Below, one piece after another: positions 7,590-16,162 of a DNA stretch of 64,000 nt. The stretch's first letter is position 1; every line of letters begins with the position of its first letter. This DNA is from Nocardioides mangrovi (GTDB taxonomy: Bacteria > Actinomycetota > Actinomycetes > Propionibacteriales > Nocardioidaceae), in contig NZ_JAIQZJ010000003.1 in the NCBI RefSeq assembly GCF_020073815.1, forward strand, positions 390,982-454,981. Direction: 5' to 3'. The notes beneath the pieces are model-generated. The model saw nothing but the letters and a program-made list of their open reading frames with translations, was not told the DNA's origin and did no database searches. Both the position numbers and the translations under genes were made by a program.

Positions 7590-8216
7590 TCAGGCCTTCT
7601 CGTCCACGTCGACGACCTCGGCCGGGTCGTCGGGAGTCGTCGCCGCGTGCGGCGCCTCCGCCTGGTCGGCCAGCGCCTCGGCCGGCGACGCGCCACCCTC
7701 GTCGACGTCCTTCGCCGGGGTCGGCGCGGAGGTCGGGGCGGGGGTCGGCGTGTACGACGACTGCCAGTTCTCGCTCTCCGAGCCGCCGCGCAGCTTCGAG
7801 ACCACGAACGCCGCCGCGCCCGCGACCGCGGCGAAGAGGAAGAAGTTGCGGAGCTTGTGGCTCTTCTTCGGCGGCTCCGCGACCTCGGCGACCTTGTCAG
7901 CCGCGGCCTCGGCCGCCTCCGCGGCCTTCTCGGCGGCGATCGCGGCGCCGGAGGCGATCTTCTCCGCGGCGATGGCCGCGCCGGAGGCGATCGCCGGGCC
8001 GGCCTTCTCGCGGGCGTCGGCGATCACCGGCGCCGCCTTGGCCTTGGCGTCGGCGATGACGGGAGCCGCCTTGCTCCGGGCGTCGGCGATGACGGGACCG
8101 GCCTTCTCGCGGGCGGTCGCCACGGCTGCCTCGACCTGCGGACGGACCTGCTCGACGTACTCGCTCACGGTCTCGTTGGCCTGGTCGAGGAGCGTCTTGT
8201 TCTTGCGCAGACCCAT
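7590..8216 (-). CDS. Alanine-rich protein with 11-residue repeats and one transmembrane helix
   Basis: I do not recognise a named function. The 208-residue protein carries six consecutive 11-residue units from residue 35 to 100 (AREKAGPVIAD, ARSKAAPVIAD, AKAKAAPVIAD, AREKAGPAIAS, GAAIAAEKIAS, GAAIAAEKAAE), a pattern that favours a long amphipathic helix lying on a membrane, as in LEA proteins or apolipoproteins. A single transmembrane helix follows (about 123-141), then a Pro/Thr/Ser-rich acidic tail. It is alone on its strand between convergent and divergent neighbours. Confidence 0.8.
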   Translation of the reverse strand: MGLRKNKTLLDQANETVSEYVEQVRPQVEAAVATAREKAGPVIADARSKAAPVIADAKAKAAPVIADAREKAGPAIASGAAIAAEKIASGAAIAAEKAAEAAEAAADKVAEVAEPPKKSHKLRNFFLFAAVAGAAAFVVSKLRGGSESENWQSSYTPTPAPTSAPTPAKDVDEGGASPAEALADQAEAPHAATTPDDPAEVVDVDEKA

Positions 8217-8406
8217 GGGGCACTTCCTCTCGTCGTGTCCTGAATCATCCGATCATGTCACCGGCCGCCCAACCAGGCACACGGTCGCCGGGCGGACTGC
8301 TTGGCGAGCGTGCGAGGATCGGACGGCACCGGCCCGGCTCCCGCCGGGTACCCCCGGTGTACCCACCGATCACCCGACCGACACCGCACAACACCGAGAG
8401 GCAGCC

Positions 8407-8919
8407 ATGGCTGACCAGCAGGCCATCCTGAAGACCAACCGGGGCGACATCACGATCGACCTGTTCCCGAACCACGCCCCGGAGACGGTCGCCAACTTCA
8501 CCGGGCTCGCGACGGGCACCAAGAGTTACGACGCCGGCAACGGCAAGACCGGCCCCTTCTACGACGGTCTCGGCTTCCACCGCGTCATCGAGGGCTTCAT
8601 GATCCAGGGCGGCTGCCCGCTGGGCACCGGCACCGGCGGCCCGGGCTACACCTTCAAGGACGAGCCCCACCCCGAGCTCACCTTCGACAAGCCCTACCTG
8701 CTCGCGATGGCCAACGCCGGCCCGGGCACCAACGGCTCGCAGTTCTTCATCACCGTCGGCGCGACCACGTGGCTGAACTTCAAGCACACCATCTTCGGCG
8801 AGGTCGCCGACCAGGCCTCGCGCGACGTCGTCGACGCGATCGCGACCACCGCGACCGGCCCGGGCGACCGCCCGGTCGACCCGGTGGTCATCGAGTCCGT
8901 CGAGATCGTCGGCGCCTGA
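8407..8919 (+). CDS. Peptidyl-prolyl cis-trans isomerase, cyclophilin type
   Basis: A 170-residue cytoplasmic cyclophilin. Core motifs are present: FHRVIEGFMIQGG (catalytic Arg and Phe), LAMANAGPGTNGSQFFITVG and HTIFGEV. The family isomerises X-Pro bonds during folding. ATG at 8407 is preceded by AGAGGCAGCC. The same order, cyclophilin then rhomboid protease then CrgA, is common near the origin in Actinobacteria. No signal peptide. Confidence 0.95.
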   Translation: MADQQAILKTNRGDITIDLFPNHAPETVANFTGLATGTKSYDAGNGKTGPFYDGLGFHRVIEGFMIQGGCPLGTGTGGPGYTFKDEPHPELTFDKPYLLAMANAGPGTNGSQFFITVGATTWLNFKHTIFGEVADQASRDVVDAIATTATGPGDRPVDPVVIESVEIVGA

Positions 8920-8929
8920 GCGTCCTGCA

Positions 8930-9835
8930 TTGACCGACCACCCCGCTCCCGCCGGGGTGCCGACCTGCTATCGGCACCCCGAGCGGGAGTCGCACATCCG
9001 CTGCCAGCGCTGCGACCGGCCGATCTGCCCGGACTGCATGCGTGACGCCTCCGTGGGCTTCCAGTGCCCCGAGTGCGTGGCCGAGGGCCGGCGTACGACG
9101 CGCAGCGCCCGCACCGCGTTCGGCGGCCTGCGGCCGTCCAACGCCGGAATCACCTCGTTCGTCCTGATCGGCATCAACGTCGCCGTCTGGCTGGCGGTGC
9201 TGGCCGACTCCTCGCTCGTCGACTGGCTCGCGCTGCGGCCCAACGGCCTCTGCCAGGCAGGCAACGGCTACTTCGACATCTCCCAGACCGTCTGCACCAG
9301 CCAGGGCGGCAGCTGGCTGCCCGGCGTGGCCGACGGCGCCTGGTGGCAGCTGATCACCAGCGCCTTCACCCACCAGGCGGTCCTCCACATCGGCTTCAAC
9401 ATGTTCGCGCTCTTCGCGCTGGGGCCGCAGCTCGAGATGATCCTGGGCCGGGCCCGCTTCCTCGCGCTCTACCTCCTCAGCGCCCTGGCCGGCTCGGCGC
9501 TGGTCTACTGGGCGGCTCCGGAGTACCAGCCCACGCTCGGCGCGTCCGGCGCGATCTTCGGCCTCATGGGCGCCCTGCTCGTGGTGGCGCTGAAGATGCG
9601 GGTCAACCCGCAGCAGGTGCTGATGTGGATCGGCATCAACTTCGTGCTGACCTTCACCATCTCCAACATCTCCTGGCAGGGCCACCTCGGCGGATTCGCC
9701 GGGGGCGCGCTGTGCGCCGCGGTGCTCGTCTATGCGCCCCGCCAGCGGCGCACGGCGATCCAGGTCGCCGGTCTCGCGCTCATCGGCGTCGTCATCGCCG
9801 TGGCGATCGTGGCCCGCACCGCCGCGCTCTCCTGA
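8930..9835 (+). CDS. Rhomboid family intramembrane serine protease with N-terminal zinc-binding region
   Basis: A 301-residue protein starting with TTG at 8930. The N-terminus has a B-box-like zinc site with Cys13, Cys25, Cys28, Cys33, Cys36, Cys46 and Cys49. Six transmembrane helices follow; the catalytic Ser206 is in GASGAIFG and His252 in the last helices (GHLGGFAGG), with the HxxxN-type HIGFN motif in helix 2. Rhomboids cut substrates inside the membrane. A cysteine pair in the loop at 108-122 may form a disulfide. No partner substrate is evident. Confidence 0.92.
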   Translation: MTDHPAPAGVPTCYRHPERESHIRCQRCDRPICPDCMRDASVGFQCPECVAEGRRTTRSARTAFGGLRPSNAGITSFVLIGINVAVWLAVLADSSLVDWLALRPNGLCQAGNGYFDISQTVCTSQGGSWLPGVADGAWWQLITSAFTHQAVLHIGFNMFALFALGPQLEMILGRARFLALYLLSALAGSALVYWAAPEYQPTLGASGAIFGLMGALLVVALKMRVNPQQVLMWIGINFVLTFTISNISWQGHLGGFAGGALCAAVLVYAPRQRRTAIQVAGLALIGVVIAVAIVARTAALS

Positions 9836-9931
9836 CCGGACCGGACCACCGGCCCGTTCGTCGGCAGAGCCCTCAGCCCGCGTGCGGACGGGCCGATTGT
9901 CCCTGCCATCAGGCCGGCGCCGGGTGCGGAG

Positions 9932-10009
9932 AAATCCACACCTGTGCACACGCATGTGGAGAACTACATCGGTGTAGTTCTCCACAGGAGTTATCCCCAA
10001 TGTGGAAAC
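9932..10009. promoter_or_regulatory. Cluster of DnaA-box-like nonamers including a perfect hairpin
   Basis: The rhomboid/CrgA gap holds several near matches to TTATCCACA: AAATCCACA (9932), inverted TTCTCCACA (9955-9963), TTCTCCACA (9978), TTATCCCCA (9991) and inverted GTTTCCACA (10001-10009). Two of them form the arms of a perfect 14-bp inverted repeat (9955-9968 and 9973-9986, loop TCGG). It may bind DnaA as a titration or regulatory site; equally the hairpin could end transcription, since the flanking genes converge. Confidence 0.5.
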
Positions 10010-10035
10010 ACCGGTCCGCTCTCCCGCCGAAATGC

Positions 10036-10075
10036 CCACCGCCGGCCGGCCGCAAACGCGACCGACCGGCGGTGG
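10036..10075. terminator. Inverted repeat between convergent genes, possible terminator
   Basis: CCACCGCCGGCCGG (10036-10049) pairs with CCGACCGGCGGTGG (10062-10075) with one mismatch and a 12-base loop. No T-run follows on either strand. It lies between the convergent rhomboid and crgA genes and could act as a bidirectional terminator. Confidence 0.45.
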
Positions 10076-10108
10076 ATGGCAAAGAAATCGGGCCCGGAGC
10101 CCGCACGG

Positions 10109-10567
10109 CTACTCCCAGCGGGTGGCGAAGGTGAAGCCGACCGCCATGAAGCCGATGCCCACGACGAGGTTCTTCTGGCCGAGGTCGTTGAAGACCGGCA
10201 CGTTGGTGAGGTCGTTGCTGAAGACGTAGTAGGTGCAGATCCACAGCAGCCCGATGAGGAAGCAGCCGAGCATGCCGACCACGACGCCGCGGCCGCGGCC
10301 GAGCGGGGTGCTCGGGTGGGCCGAGATGATCAGGCCGAGGAAGAAGGCGACGAAGCCGATCACGTAGTTCCAGTCGCCGAGGTCCGCCATGAACGTCGGC
10401 TTGCCCGGGTCGGGCGCCGGGAAGGCGGTCGGGTCGACGCGGACGACGACGTAGTAGTAGGCCATCCAGGCGATGCCCAGCACCATCAGCAGGATCGCCA
10501 GGATGAAGCGCTTCGACAGCACGGGACCGCTGGCGGGGGCGAGGGGGTCGTGGACCTTGGGGGACAC
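10109..10567 (-). CDS. crgA: Cell division protein CrgA, tandemly duplicated form
   Basis: A 152-residue protein with four transmembrane segments (about 21-41, 66-83, 95-115, 133-149). The C-terminal half looks like an ordinary CrgA (two helices, LGQKNLVVGIGFMAVGFTFATRW at the end). The N-terminal half repeats the plan: KRFILAILLMVLGIAWMAYYYVV, then LGDWNYVIGFVAFFLGL. Standard CrgA is roughly 80-95 residues with two helices, so this one is double. CrgA interacts with FtsZ, FtsI and the septal wall machinery. GTG at 10567 is chosen because GGAG lies six bases upstream; an ATG at 10594 has no ribosome site. Confidence 0.8.
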   Translation of the reverse strand: MSPKVHDPLAPASGPVLSKRFILAILLMVLGIAWMAYYYVVVRVDPTAFPAPDPGKPTFMADLGDWNYVIGFVAFFLGLIISAHPSTPLGRGRGVVVGMLGCFLIGLLWICTYYVFSNDLTNVPVFNDLGQKNLVVGIGFMAVGFTFATRWE

Positions 10568-10654
10568 GGGGTGCTCCTGGGTGGCTTGCAACATCAATGG
10601 GTGAGCGCGCCGGCGAATCGGGTCGGCGGCGGGCTCCGGGCTACCTTAGTGGGC

Positions 10655-11452
10655 GTGACCGCCGGATCCCACGCGACGTCCCCCCACGGGCGCCCCCGCG
10701 ACCGGCGTCGCAACGTCTGGCGGATCGGTACGCCGGTGGTCGTGCTGCTCTGCGGTGGCCTCTTCGTCGTCAGCGCGGCCAACAGCGACGGCTCCGACCT
10801 GCGCCCCGGCCGCTACACCGACCTCGCCTCCCTGGTGAAGGACGAGGCGGACCAGTACGACGCGCTCCGCGCCCAGGTCGCCTCGCTCAACTCCCAGGTC
10901 GGCGCGCTCACCGCCACGATGAACGACCGCGACGTCGCGCGCGCCCGGCACCGGGTCGAGCGGCTCAAGGACCCGGCCGGGCTGGTCGAGCGCCAGGGGT
11001 CGGGCATCAGGATCACGCTCTCCGACGCTCCCGAGGACGTCATCAACTCCACGACCGGCGACGTCAACCGGCTGCTCGTGCACCAGCAGGACATCCAGGC
11101 CGTGGTCAACGCCCTGTGGAAGGGCGGCGCCACCGCGGTCACGATCGCCGGGCAGCGCGTCGTCTCGACGACCGGCATCCGCTGCGAGGGCAACTCCGTC
11201 CAGCTCCAGGGCGTGCCCTACCCGCAGCCCTACGTCATCGAGGCGGTCGGCGACCAGGGCAGCCTGCTCACCTCGATCGAGGACGACTCCTACGTCTCGG
11301 CCTATCGCGAGGACGCGGCCGACCCGAGCGTGGCCGTCGGCTGGAAGCTCGAGCTGGAGGACCTCGTCGTCGCGCCGGCGTACGACGGCCTGCTCGACCT
11401 CACCTACGCGCAGCCGCTCACCGGCGGCGCCGCCGCTGGGTCCTCGAGCTGA
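10655..11452 (+). CDS. DUF881 family protein
   Basis: A 265-residue protein with one N-terminal transmembrane helix (about 25-45), a coiled-coil stretch (LVKDEADQYDALRAQVASLNSQVGALT) and the DUF881 domain, marked by GSGIRITLSDAP, VHQQDIQAVVNALWKGGA and GNSVQLQGVPYPQPYVIEAVG. The family is found beside division genes in Actinobacteria and in sporulation in Firmicutes; its fold is known but not its activity. Two in-frame GTGs (10649, 10655) are possible starts. Its last 35 bases overlap the end of the opposite-strand kinase gene. Confidence 0.87.
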   Translation: MTAGSHATSPHGRPRDRRRNVWRIGTPVVVLLCGGLFVVSAANSDGSDLRPGRYTDLASLVKDEADQYDALRAQVASLNSQVGALTATMNDRDVARARHRVERLKDPAGLVERQGSGIRITLSDAPEDVINSTTGDVNRLLVHQQDIQAVVNALWKGGATAVTIAGQRVVSTTGIRCEGNSVQLQGVPYPQPYVIEAVGDQGSLLTSIEDDSYVSAYREDAADPSVAVGWKLELEDLVVAPAYDGLLDLTYAQPLTGGAAAGSSS

Positions 11453-13214
11453 CACCCGGCAGCACGCCCTGCCGGAGCGCCGGCGGGGAAGGCGACCCGC
11501 TGGTGCCATCGGACGGCGAGTCGGACGGCGAGTCGGACGGCGTCGGCGTCTCGGTCGACGGGTCGTAGCTCGACACCTGGATGGTGACCGTCGACTTCGC
11601 CGGGAGCACCTGTCCCTTGCTGGGTGCCTGGTCGATGACCGTGCCCTTGGGCTCGGTGGTGTCGTCGGTGGTGAAGACCCGCGGCTCGAAGCCGGCGTTG
11701 CGGATCGCGGCCTCGGCCTCCTGCTGCATCATGCCGATGACGTCAGGGACCTTCTCCTTGCCGTCGGAGTAGTTGACCGTGACCGTCGTCCCGTCGGCCA
11801 CCGACTGGCCCTGCGACGGGTCGGTGCTGACGACGACGCCCTTGTCCTCGTCGGACTCGACCTCCGTGAGCGTGACCTGGAGGTGGGCGGCCTCGAGGGT
11901 GGCCTGCGCCTCCTCCTTGCTCTGCCCGATCACGTTGGGCACGGTCACCTCGGGCCGGCCCAGGGAGATGACGTAGTCGACGCGGCTGTCGGGGTCGACG
12001 TACTCGTCGGACTCCGGACTCTGGCTGATGATCCGGCCGGCCTTGACGCTGTCGCTGTTCTGCCGGTCGATGGTCCCGACCGCCAGCCCCGCCTCGCCGA
12101 TCAGGCTGCGGGCCTGGGTGTCGGTCTTGCCGATCACGCTCGGCACCGCGACCTGCTCGGGCGCGCTGGGGAAGAGCTTGGGCCACACGAAGTAGGCCGC
12201 GAGGACGAGCAGCAGCACCAGCAGCACCGCGAGGAAGACCATCAGGCCGGTCCGCCGCTCGGGCTCGTCGTCCTCGGGCACGTAGGCCGACGACGTGACG
12301 GTCGTCGGCGGCGCGGGAGCCGGCGCGGGCACCGGAGCCGGGATCGGCGCCTGCACGGGGCGGCCGGCGAGGTAGCGCTCGATGTCGGTGCGCATCGCGG
12401 CGGCCGACTGGTAGCGGTCCTCGAGCCGCTTGGCCAGCGCCTTCATCACGATCGCGTCGACCTCGGGCGGGAGGTCGGTGTCGTGGTCGGACGGCGGCAT
12501 CGCCGGCTCGCGGACGTGCTGGTAGGCGACCGCGACCGGGCTGTCGCCGACGAAGGGCGGGCGACCGGTGAGGAGCTCGTAGAGCAGGCAGCCGGCGGAG
12601 TAGACGTCGGAGCGCGAGTCGACGGTCTCGCCGCGGGCCTGCTCGGGGGAGAGGTACTGCGCGGTGCCGACCACGGCCGCGGTCTGCGTCATCGTCGAGG
12701 ACGCGTCGCTGATCGCGCGCGCGATGCCGAAGTCCATCACCTTCACGTCGCCGCTCGGGGTGAGCATGACGTTGCCGGGCTTGATGTCGCGGTGGATGAT
12801 CCCGGCGCGGTGGCTGTAGTCGAGGGCCGAGAGCACGCCACTGGTGATCTCGAGCGCCCGCTCGGGCAGGATCTTGCGGCCCTCGCGGAGGATGTCGCGC
12901 AGCGTGCGGCCGGCGACGAACTCCATGACGATGTAGGGCTGGCTCACGCCGGAGCCGTCGGTGGCCGGCTCCTCACCGGTGTCGTAGACGGCCACGATCG
13001 CCGGGTGGTTGAGCGACGCGGCGGACTGCGCCTCCCGGCGGAAGCGGGCCTGGAACGTCGCGTCGCTCGCGAGATCGGTCCGCAGCCGCTTGATCGCGAC
13101 GACCCGGCCCAGCCGGGTGTCGGTGCCCTTCCGCACCTCGGCCATGCCGCCCCGGCCCAGCAGCTCGCCGAGCTCGTAACGACCGCCGACGAGGGGCGGC
13201 TGTTGGCTGTTCAT
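11418..13214 (-). CDS. pknB: Serine/threonine protein kinase PknB with PASTA domains
   Basis: A 598-residue receptor kinase. The kinase domain (about 12-275) has LGRGGMAEV, Lys42 in VAIKRL, HRDIKPGN, DFGIAR and an activation loop rich in Thr before GTAQYLSPEQ. After a Pro/Ala linker comes one transmembrane helix (about 328-350) and three extracellular PASTA repeats (starting VPSVIG, VPNVIG, VPDVIG) that in relatives sense muropeptides or lipid II. A Ser/Asp/Pro repeat tail follows. The extreme C-terminus (ending in a run of Arg) is encoded inside the 3' end of the DUF881 gene. Last gene of the fha-pstP operon. Confidence 0.96.
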   Translation of the reverse strand: MNSQQPPLVGGRYELGELLGRGGMAEVRKGTDTRLGRVVAIKRLRTDLASDATFQARFRREAQSAASLNHPAIVAVYDTGEEPATDGSGVSQPYIVMEFVAGRTLRDILREGRKILPERALEITSGVLSALDYSHRAGIIHRDIKPGNVMLTPSGDVKVMDFGIARAISDASSTMTQTAAVVGTAQYLSPEQARGETVDSRSDVYSAGCLLYELLTGRPPFVGDSPVAVAYQHVREPAMPPSDHDTDLPPEVDAIVMKALAKRLEDRYQSAAAMRTDIERYLAGRPVQAPIPAPVPAPAPAPPTTVTSSAYVPEDDEPERRTGLMVFLAVLLVLLLVLAAYFVWPKLFPSAPEQVAVPSVIGKTDTQARSLIGEAGLAVGTIDRQNSDSVKAGRIISQSPESDEYVDPDSRVDYVISLGRPEVTVPNVIGQSKEEAQATLEAAHLQVTLTEVESDEDKGVVVSTDPSQGQSVADGTTVTVNYSDGKEKVPDVIGMMQQEAEAAIRNAGFEPRVFTTDDTTEPKGTVIDQAPSKGQVLPAKSTVTIQVSSYDPSTETPTPSDSPSDSPSDGTSGSPSPPALRQGVLPGVSSRTQRRRRR

Positions 13215-13230
13215 CGAGGGTGATCCTGCC

Positions 13231-14679
13231 TTAGCTACTGGGGGAAGCGCTGTCGCTTGCGGAGTCGGAGGCGGTCGCGGACGGGCTGTCGGACTCGGTC
13301 GGCGGCGAGCTGCTCGGGGCGAGCGGACTCCAGAAGGACACGGTCACCTCGTCGCCCTCGTGGAGGGCGCCGGTCGGGTTGACCGCCTCGACGTCGCGCT
13401 CGATCTTGTCGCCCGGGTTGTCGACGGGCTGGGTCACCACCCGCAGGCCGAGGTCGGCGAGCTCGCGCTGGACCTCGGCGACCGGCCGGTTGAGGTAGTC
13501 CTCCTCGTCGATGCGCACGATGTCGTCGACCGAGGTGTCGCTCGAGGAGGGCTCGCTGGGCTCGGTCGACTCCGAGGTGGCCGAGGCGGTCGGTGTCGTC
13601 TCGTCGTCGGTGGGGGTGCCCTCGTCACCGTTGCGGGTGAGGAGCAGCACGACGAGGACGGCGATGACGACCAGGGCGATCACGCCGAGGACCGGCCACA
13701 GCCAGCTGCGCCGCTCCTCGTCCTCCGGCAGGGGGGTCGGGGAGGTGATCGGGGCCGACGGCACCGGGGCCATCACCTGGGTGGCGGCCGCGGGCGGCAC
13801 CGGGACCGGCGCCGCCGCGACGATCCGGGACGCGGCGGTCGCGGGGTCGCGGAGCGCGGCCGCCATCGCGCGACCCTCGGGGTAGCGGTCGCTGGGGTCC
13901 TTGGCGAGGGAACGGCGGACGACGGCCGCCAGGTCGGTCGGGACGGACGCCGGCAGCTCGGGCACCGGCTCGCGGATGTGGGCGAGCGCGGTGGCGACCG
14001 CGCTCTCCCCGCCGTACGGCCGCCGACCCGCGAGGCACTCGAAGGCGACGACACCGAGCGAGTAGACGTCGGAGGCGGCGGTGGCGGTCTGGCCCTGGGC
14101 CTGCTCGGGCGAGAGGTACTGCGGGGTGCCCATCACCTCGCCGGTGCTGGTCAGGCCGACGCCCTCGGCCGCGCGGGCGATGCCGAAGTCGGTGACCTTG
14201 ACCTGGCGGTCGGGGGTGACGAGGAGGTTGGCGGGCTTCACGTCGCGGTGGACGATGCCGGCGCCGTGGGCGGCGCCGAGGCCGTCGGCCGCCTGGGCGA
14301 GCAGCTCGCGGACGGCGACCGGGTCCATCGGCACGTTCGGGCGCATCAGCGCCGAGAGCGGCTGGCCCTCGACGAGCTCCATGACGAGGAACGGCCGGAC
14401 CACGCCGGAGCCGTCCGCCGCCGGCGCCTCGCCGTAGTCGTAGACGGAGGCGATGTTGCGGTGGTGGAGCGAGGCGGCGTGCTGGGCCTCGGACTCGAAG
14501 CGGACCCGGAAGGCCGCGTCGTCGGCGTACTCGAGCTTGAGCAGCTTCACCGCGACCTCGCGGCCGAGGACGGTGTCGGTGGCGCGCCAGACCTCGCCCA
14601 TGCCGCCGGTGGCGAGGCGGCTGTCGAGGCGGTAGCGGCGTGCGTCGTCGGCGAAGCCGTAGCCGGGCGTCTGCGTCAT
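13231..14679 (-). CDS. pknA: Serine/threonine protein kinase PknA-like
   Basis: A 482-residue kinase: glycine loop LATGGMGEV, Lys in VAVKLL, HRDVKPAN, DFGIARA, activation segment TSTGEVMGTPQYLSPEQ. A linker rich in Pro/Ala precedes a transmembrane helix (about 330-350), then a Thr/Ser-rich spacer and one PASTA-like domain (about 385-450), ending in a Ser-rich tail. Mycobacterial PknA lacks PASTA repeats, so the single repeat is a lineage variation. It sits between pbpA and pknB, 16 bp from each neighbour's coding end, in the conserved cell-wall and division operon. Confidence 0.93.
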   Translation of the reverse strand: MTQTPGYGFADDARRYRLDSRLATGGMGEVWRATDTVLGREVAVKLLKLEYADDAAFRVRFESEAQHAASLHHRNIASVYDYGEAPAADGSGVVRPFLVMELVEGQPLSALMRPNVPMDPVAVRELLAQAADGLGAAHGAGIVHRDVKPANLLVTPDRQVKVTDFGIARAAEGVGLTSTGEVMGTPQYLSPEQAQGQTATAASDVYSLGVVAFECLAGRRPYGGESAVATALAHIREPVPELPASVPTDLAAVVRRSLAKDPSDRYPEGRAMAAALRDPATAASRIVAAAPVPVPPAAATQVMAPVPSAPITSPTPLPEDEERRSWLWPVLGVIALVVIAVLVVLLLTRNGDEGTPTDDETTPTASATSESTEPSEPSSSDTSVDDIVRIDEEDYLNRPVAEVQRELADLGLRVVTQPVDNPGDKIERDVEAVNPTGALHEGDEVTVSFWSPLAPSSSPPTESDSPSATASDSASDSASPSS

Positions 14680-14689
14680 CGGGCCTCCC

Positions 14690-16162
14690 TCACTTGATCA
14701 CGGCCTGCATCACGGCCTTGGCGATCGGCCCACCGAGCTGGCCGCCCGCCACCTCGTCGCGGGGGATGTCGAGGTTCTGGATCATCACCGCGACCGCGAC
14801 CTGCGGGTCCTCGGCCGGCGCGAAGGAGATGAACCAGGCGTACGGCGACCGGTCGGTCTGGCCCGTCTGCGCGGTGCCGGTCTTGCCCGCGACGTCGATC
14901 CCCGGGATCGCCGCCGGAAAGGCGGTGCCGTCGTCGACGGTCGCGACCATCAGCTTGGTGACCTCGTTGGCCGTGGTCGCCGAGACCGCGCGGGAGAGCT
15001 CCTCGGGGTCGGTCTTGTGCAGCACCTCGAGGTCCGCCGACTGCTCCTCGTCGACGAGGTAGGGCTTCATCACCGAGCCGTCGTTGGCCAGGCCGGCGGC
15101 CACCATCGCCATCTGCAGCGGCGTGGCCGACACGTCGAACTGGCCGAAGCCGGTCTGGCCGAGCTGGGCGTCGTCGAGCTTCTCGGGGAAGACCGAGAGC
15201 GCCTGCGGGGTCAGGTCGTCGAAGTAGTGCTGGTTGAAGCCGAAGCCCTCGGCGGTCTTGCGCATGTCCTCGGCGCCGACCTTCTCCGCGATCTGCGCGA
15301 AGGAGGTGTTGCAGGAGTTCTCCATCGCCAGGGCGAAGGGGATCTTCGAGTTGTTGGCGCCGCAGTTGCGGCCCTCGTTGTCGATCTCGCCGGTCGGGCC
15401 CGAGGTCAGCGGCAGCTGGTAGGTGACGCCGCCGGGCACCTGCGAGCTCGCGTCGTAGAGGCCCTTCTCGATGGCGGCCGCCGCGGTGACGACCTTGAAC
15501 GTCGAGCCGGGTGGGAGCCGGGTCTGGATCGACCGGTTGAGCAGCGGCTGCGTCGGGTCGTCGTTGAGGCGGGCGGAGGCCTTGCTGACCGAGCTGAGGT
15601 CGTGGGAGGCGAGCACGTTGGGGTCGTAGGTCGGCAGCGACACCATCGCCAGGATCTTGCCCGTGGTCGGCTGGATCGCGACGACCGAGCCCTGCACGTC
15701 GGAGCCGAGGGCCTTGAGGCCCTCGAAGGCCGCCGCCTGCGCCTTCGGGTCGATGGTCAGCGCGACGTTGCCGCCCTTGGCCTGGTCGTTGCTGAGCAGG
15801 TCGACCAGGTTGGTCACGAAGAGGCGGTCGTCCTGGCCGGAGAGGACGTCGTTCTGGGTGAGCTCGGTCCCGGTGGCGCCGAAGTAGGAGAAGTAGCCGG
15901 TGATCGGCGCGTACTCCTCGGGCTTGGGGTAGGTGCGCTGGAACTTGTACTTGTCGTCGGACTCCACGCTCTCGGCGACGGGGTTGCGGCCGACCAGGAT
16001 CGCACCGCGCTCCTGGGAGTAGGCCGCGACGATCACCCGGCGGTTGCGGGCGTCGTCGTTGAGCGCGCCGGCCTTCCAGTACTGCAGGTAGGTCGCGTTG
16101 ATCATCAGCGCCAGGAAGAGCAGCAGGCAGAAGATCGAGACCGTGCGGATCGGCTTGTTCAC
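14690..16162 (-). CDS. pbpA: Penicillin-binding protein 2 (PbpA), transpeptidase
   Basis: A 490-residue protein: a short cytoplasmic start, one transmembrane helix (about 5-25), a dimerisation region and the transpeptidase domain with the catalytic triad motifs STFK, SCN (in MENSCNTSF) and KTGTAQTG. It crosslinks peptidoglycan with its partner FtsW/RodA glycosyltransferase. The start is GTG at 16162, overlapping the ftsW stop by four bases (GTGA), so polymerase and crosslinker are translationally coupled. Likely phosphorylated or controlled by the neighbouring kinases. Confidence 0.95.
   Translation of the reverse strand: MNKPIRTVSIFCLLLFLALMINATYLQYWKAGALNDDARNRRVIVAAYSQERGAILVGRNPVAESVESDDKYKFQRTYPKPEEYAPITGYFSYFGATGTELTQNDVLSGQDDRLFVTNLVDLLSNDQAKGGNVALTIDPKAQAAAFEGLKALGSDVQGSVVAIQPTTGKILAMVSLPTYDPNVLASHDLSSVSKASARLNDDPTQPLLNRSIQTRLPPGSTFKVVTAAAAIEKGLYDASSQVPGGVTYQLPLTSGPTGEIDNEGRNCGANNSKIPFALAMENSCNTSFAQIAEKVGAEDMRKTAEGFGFNQHYFDDLTPQALSVFPEKLDDAQLGQTGFGQFDVSATPLQMAMVAAGLANDGSVMKPYLVDEEQSADLEVLHKTDPEELSRAVSATTANEVTKLMVATVDDGTAFPAAIPGIDVAGKTGTAQTGQTDRSPYAWFISFAPAEDPQVAVAVMIQNLDIPRDEVAGGQLGGPIAKAVMQAVIK

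Noticed and set aside
9955..9986. Hairpin read purely as a transcription terminator
   Set aside because: Possible, but no T-run follows on either strand and the arms match DnaA boxes, so I list the site as regulatory with moderate confidence.
11513..11545. Tandem repeat of GTCGGACGGCGA taken as a non-coding repeat
   Set aside because: It lies in frame in pknB and encodes a Ser/Asp/Pro-rich linker typical of this kinase tail.
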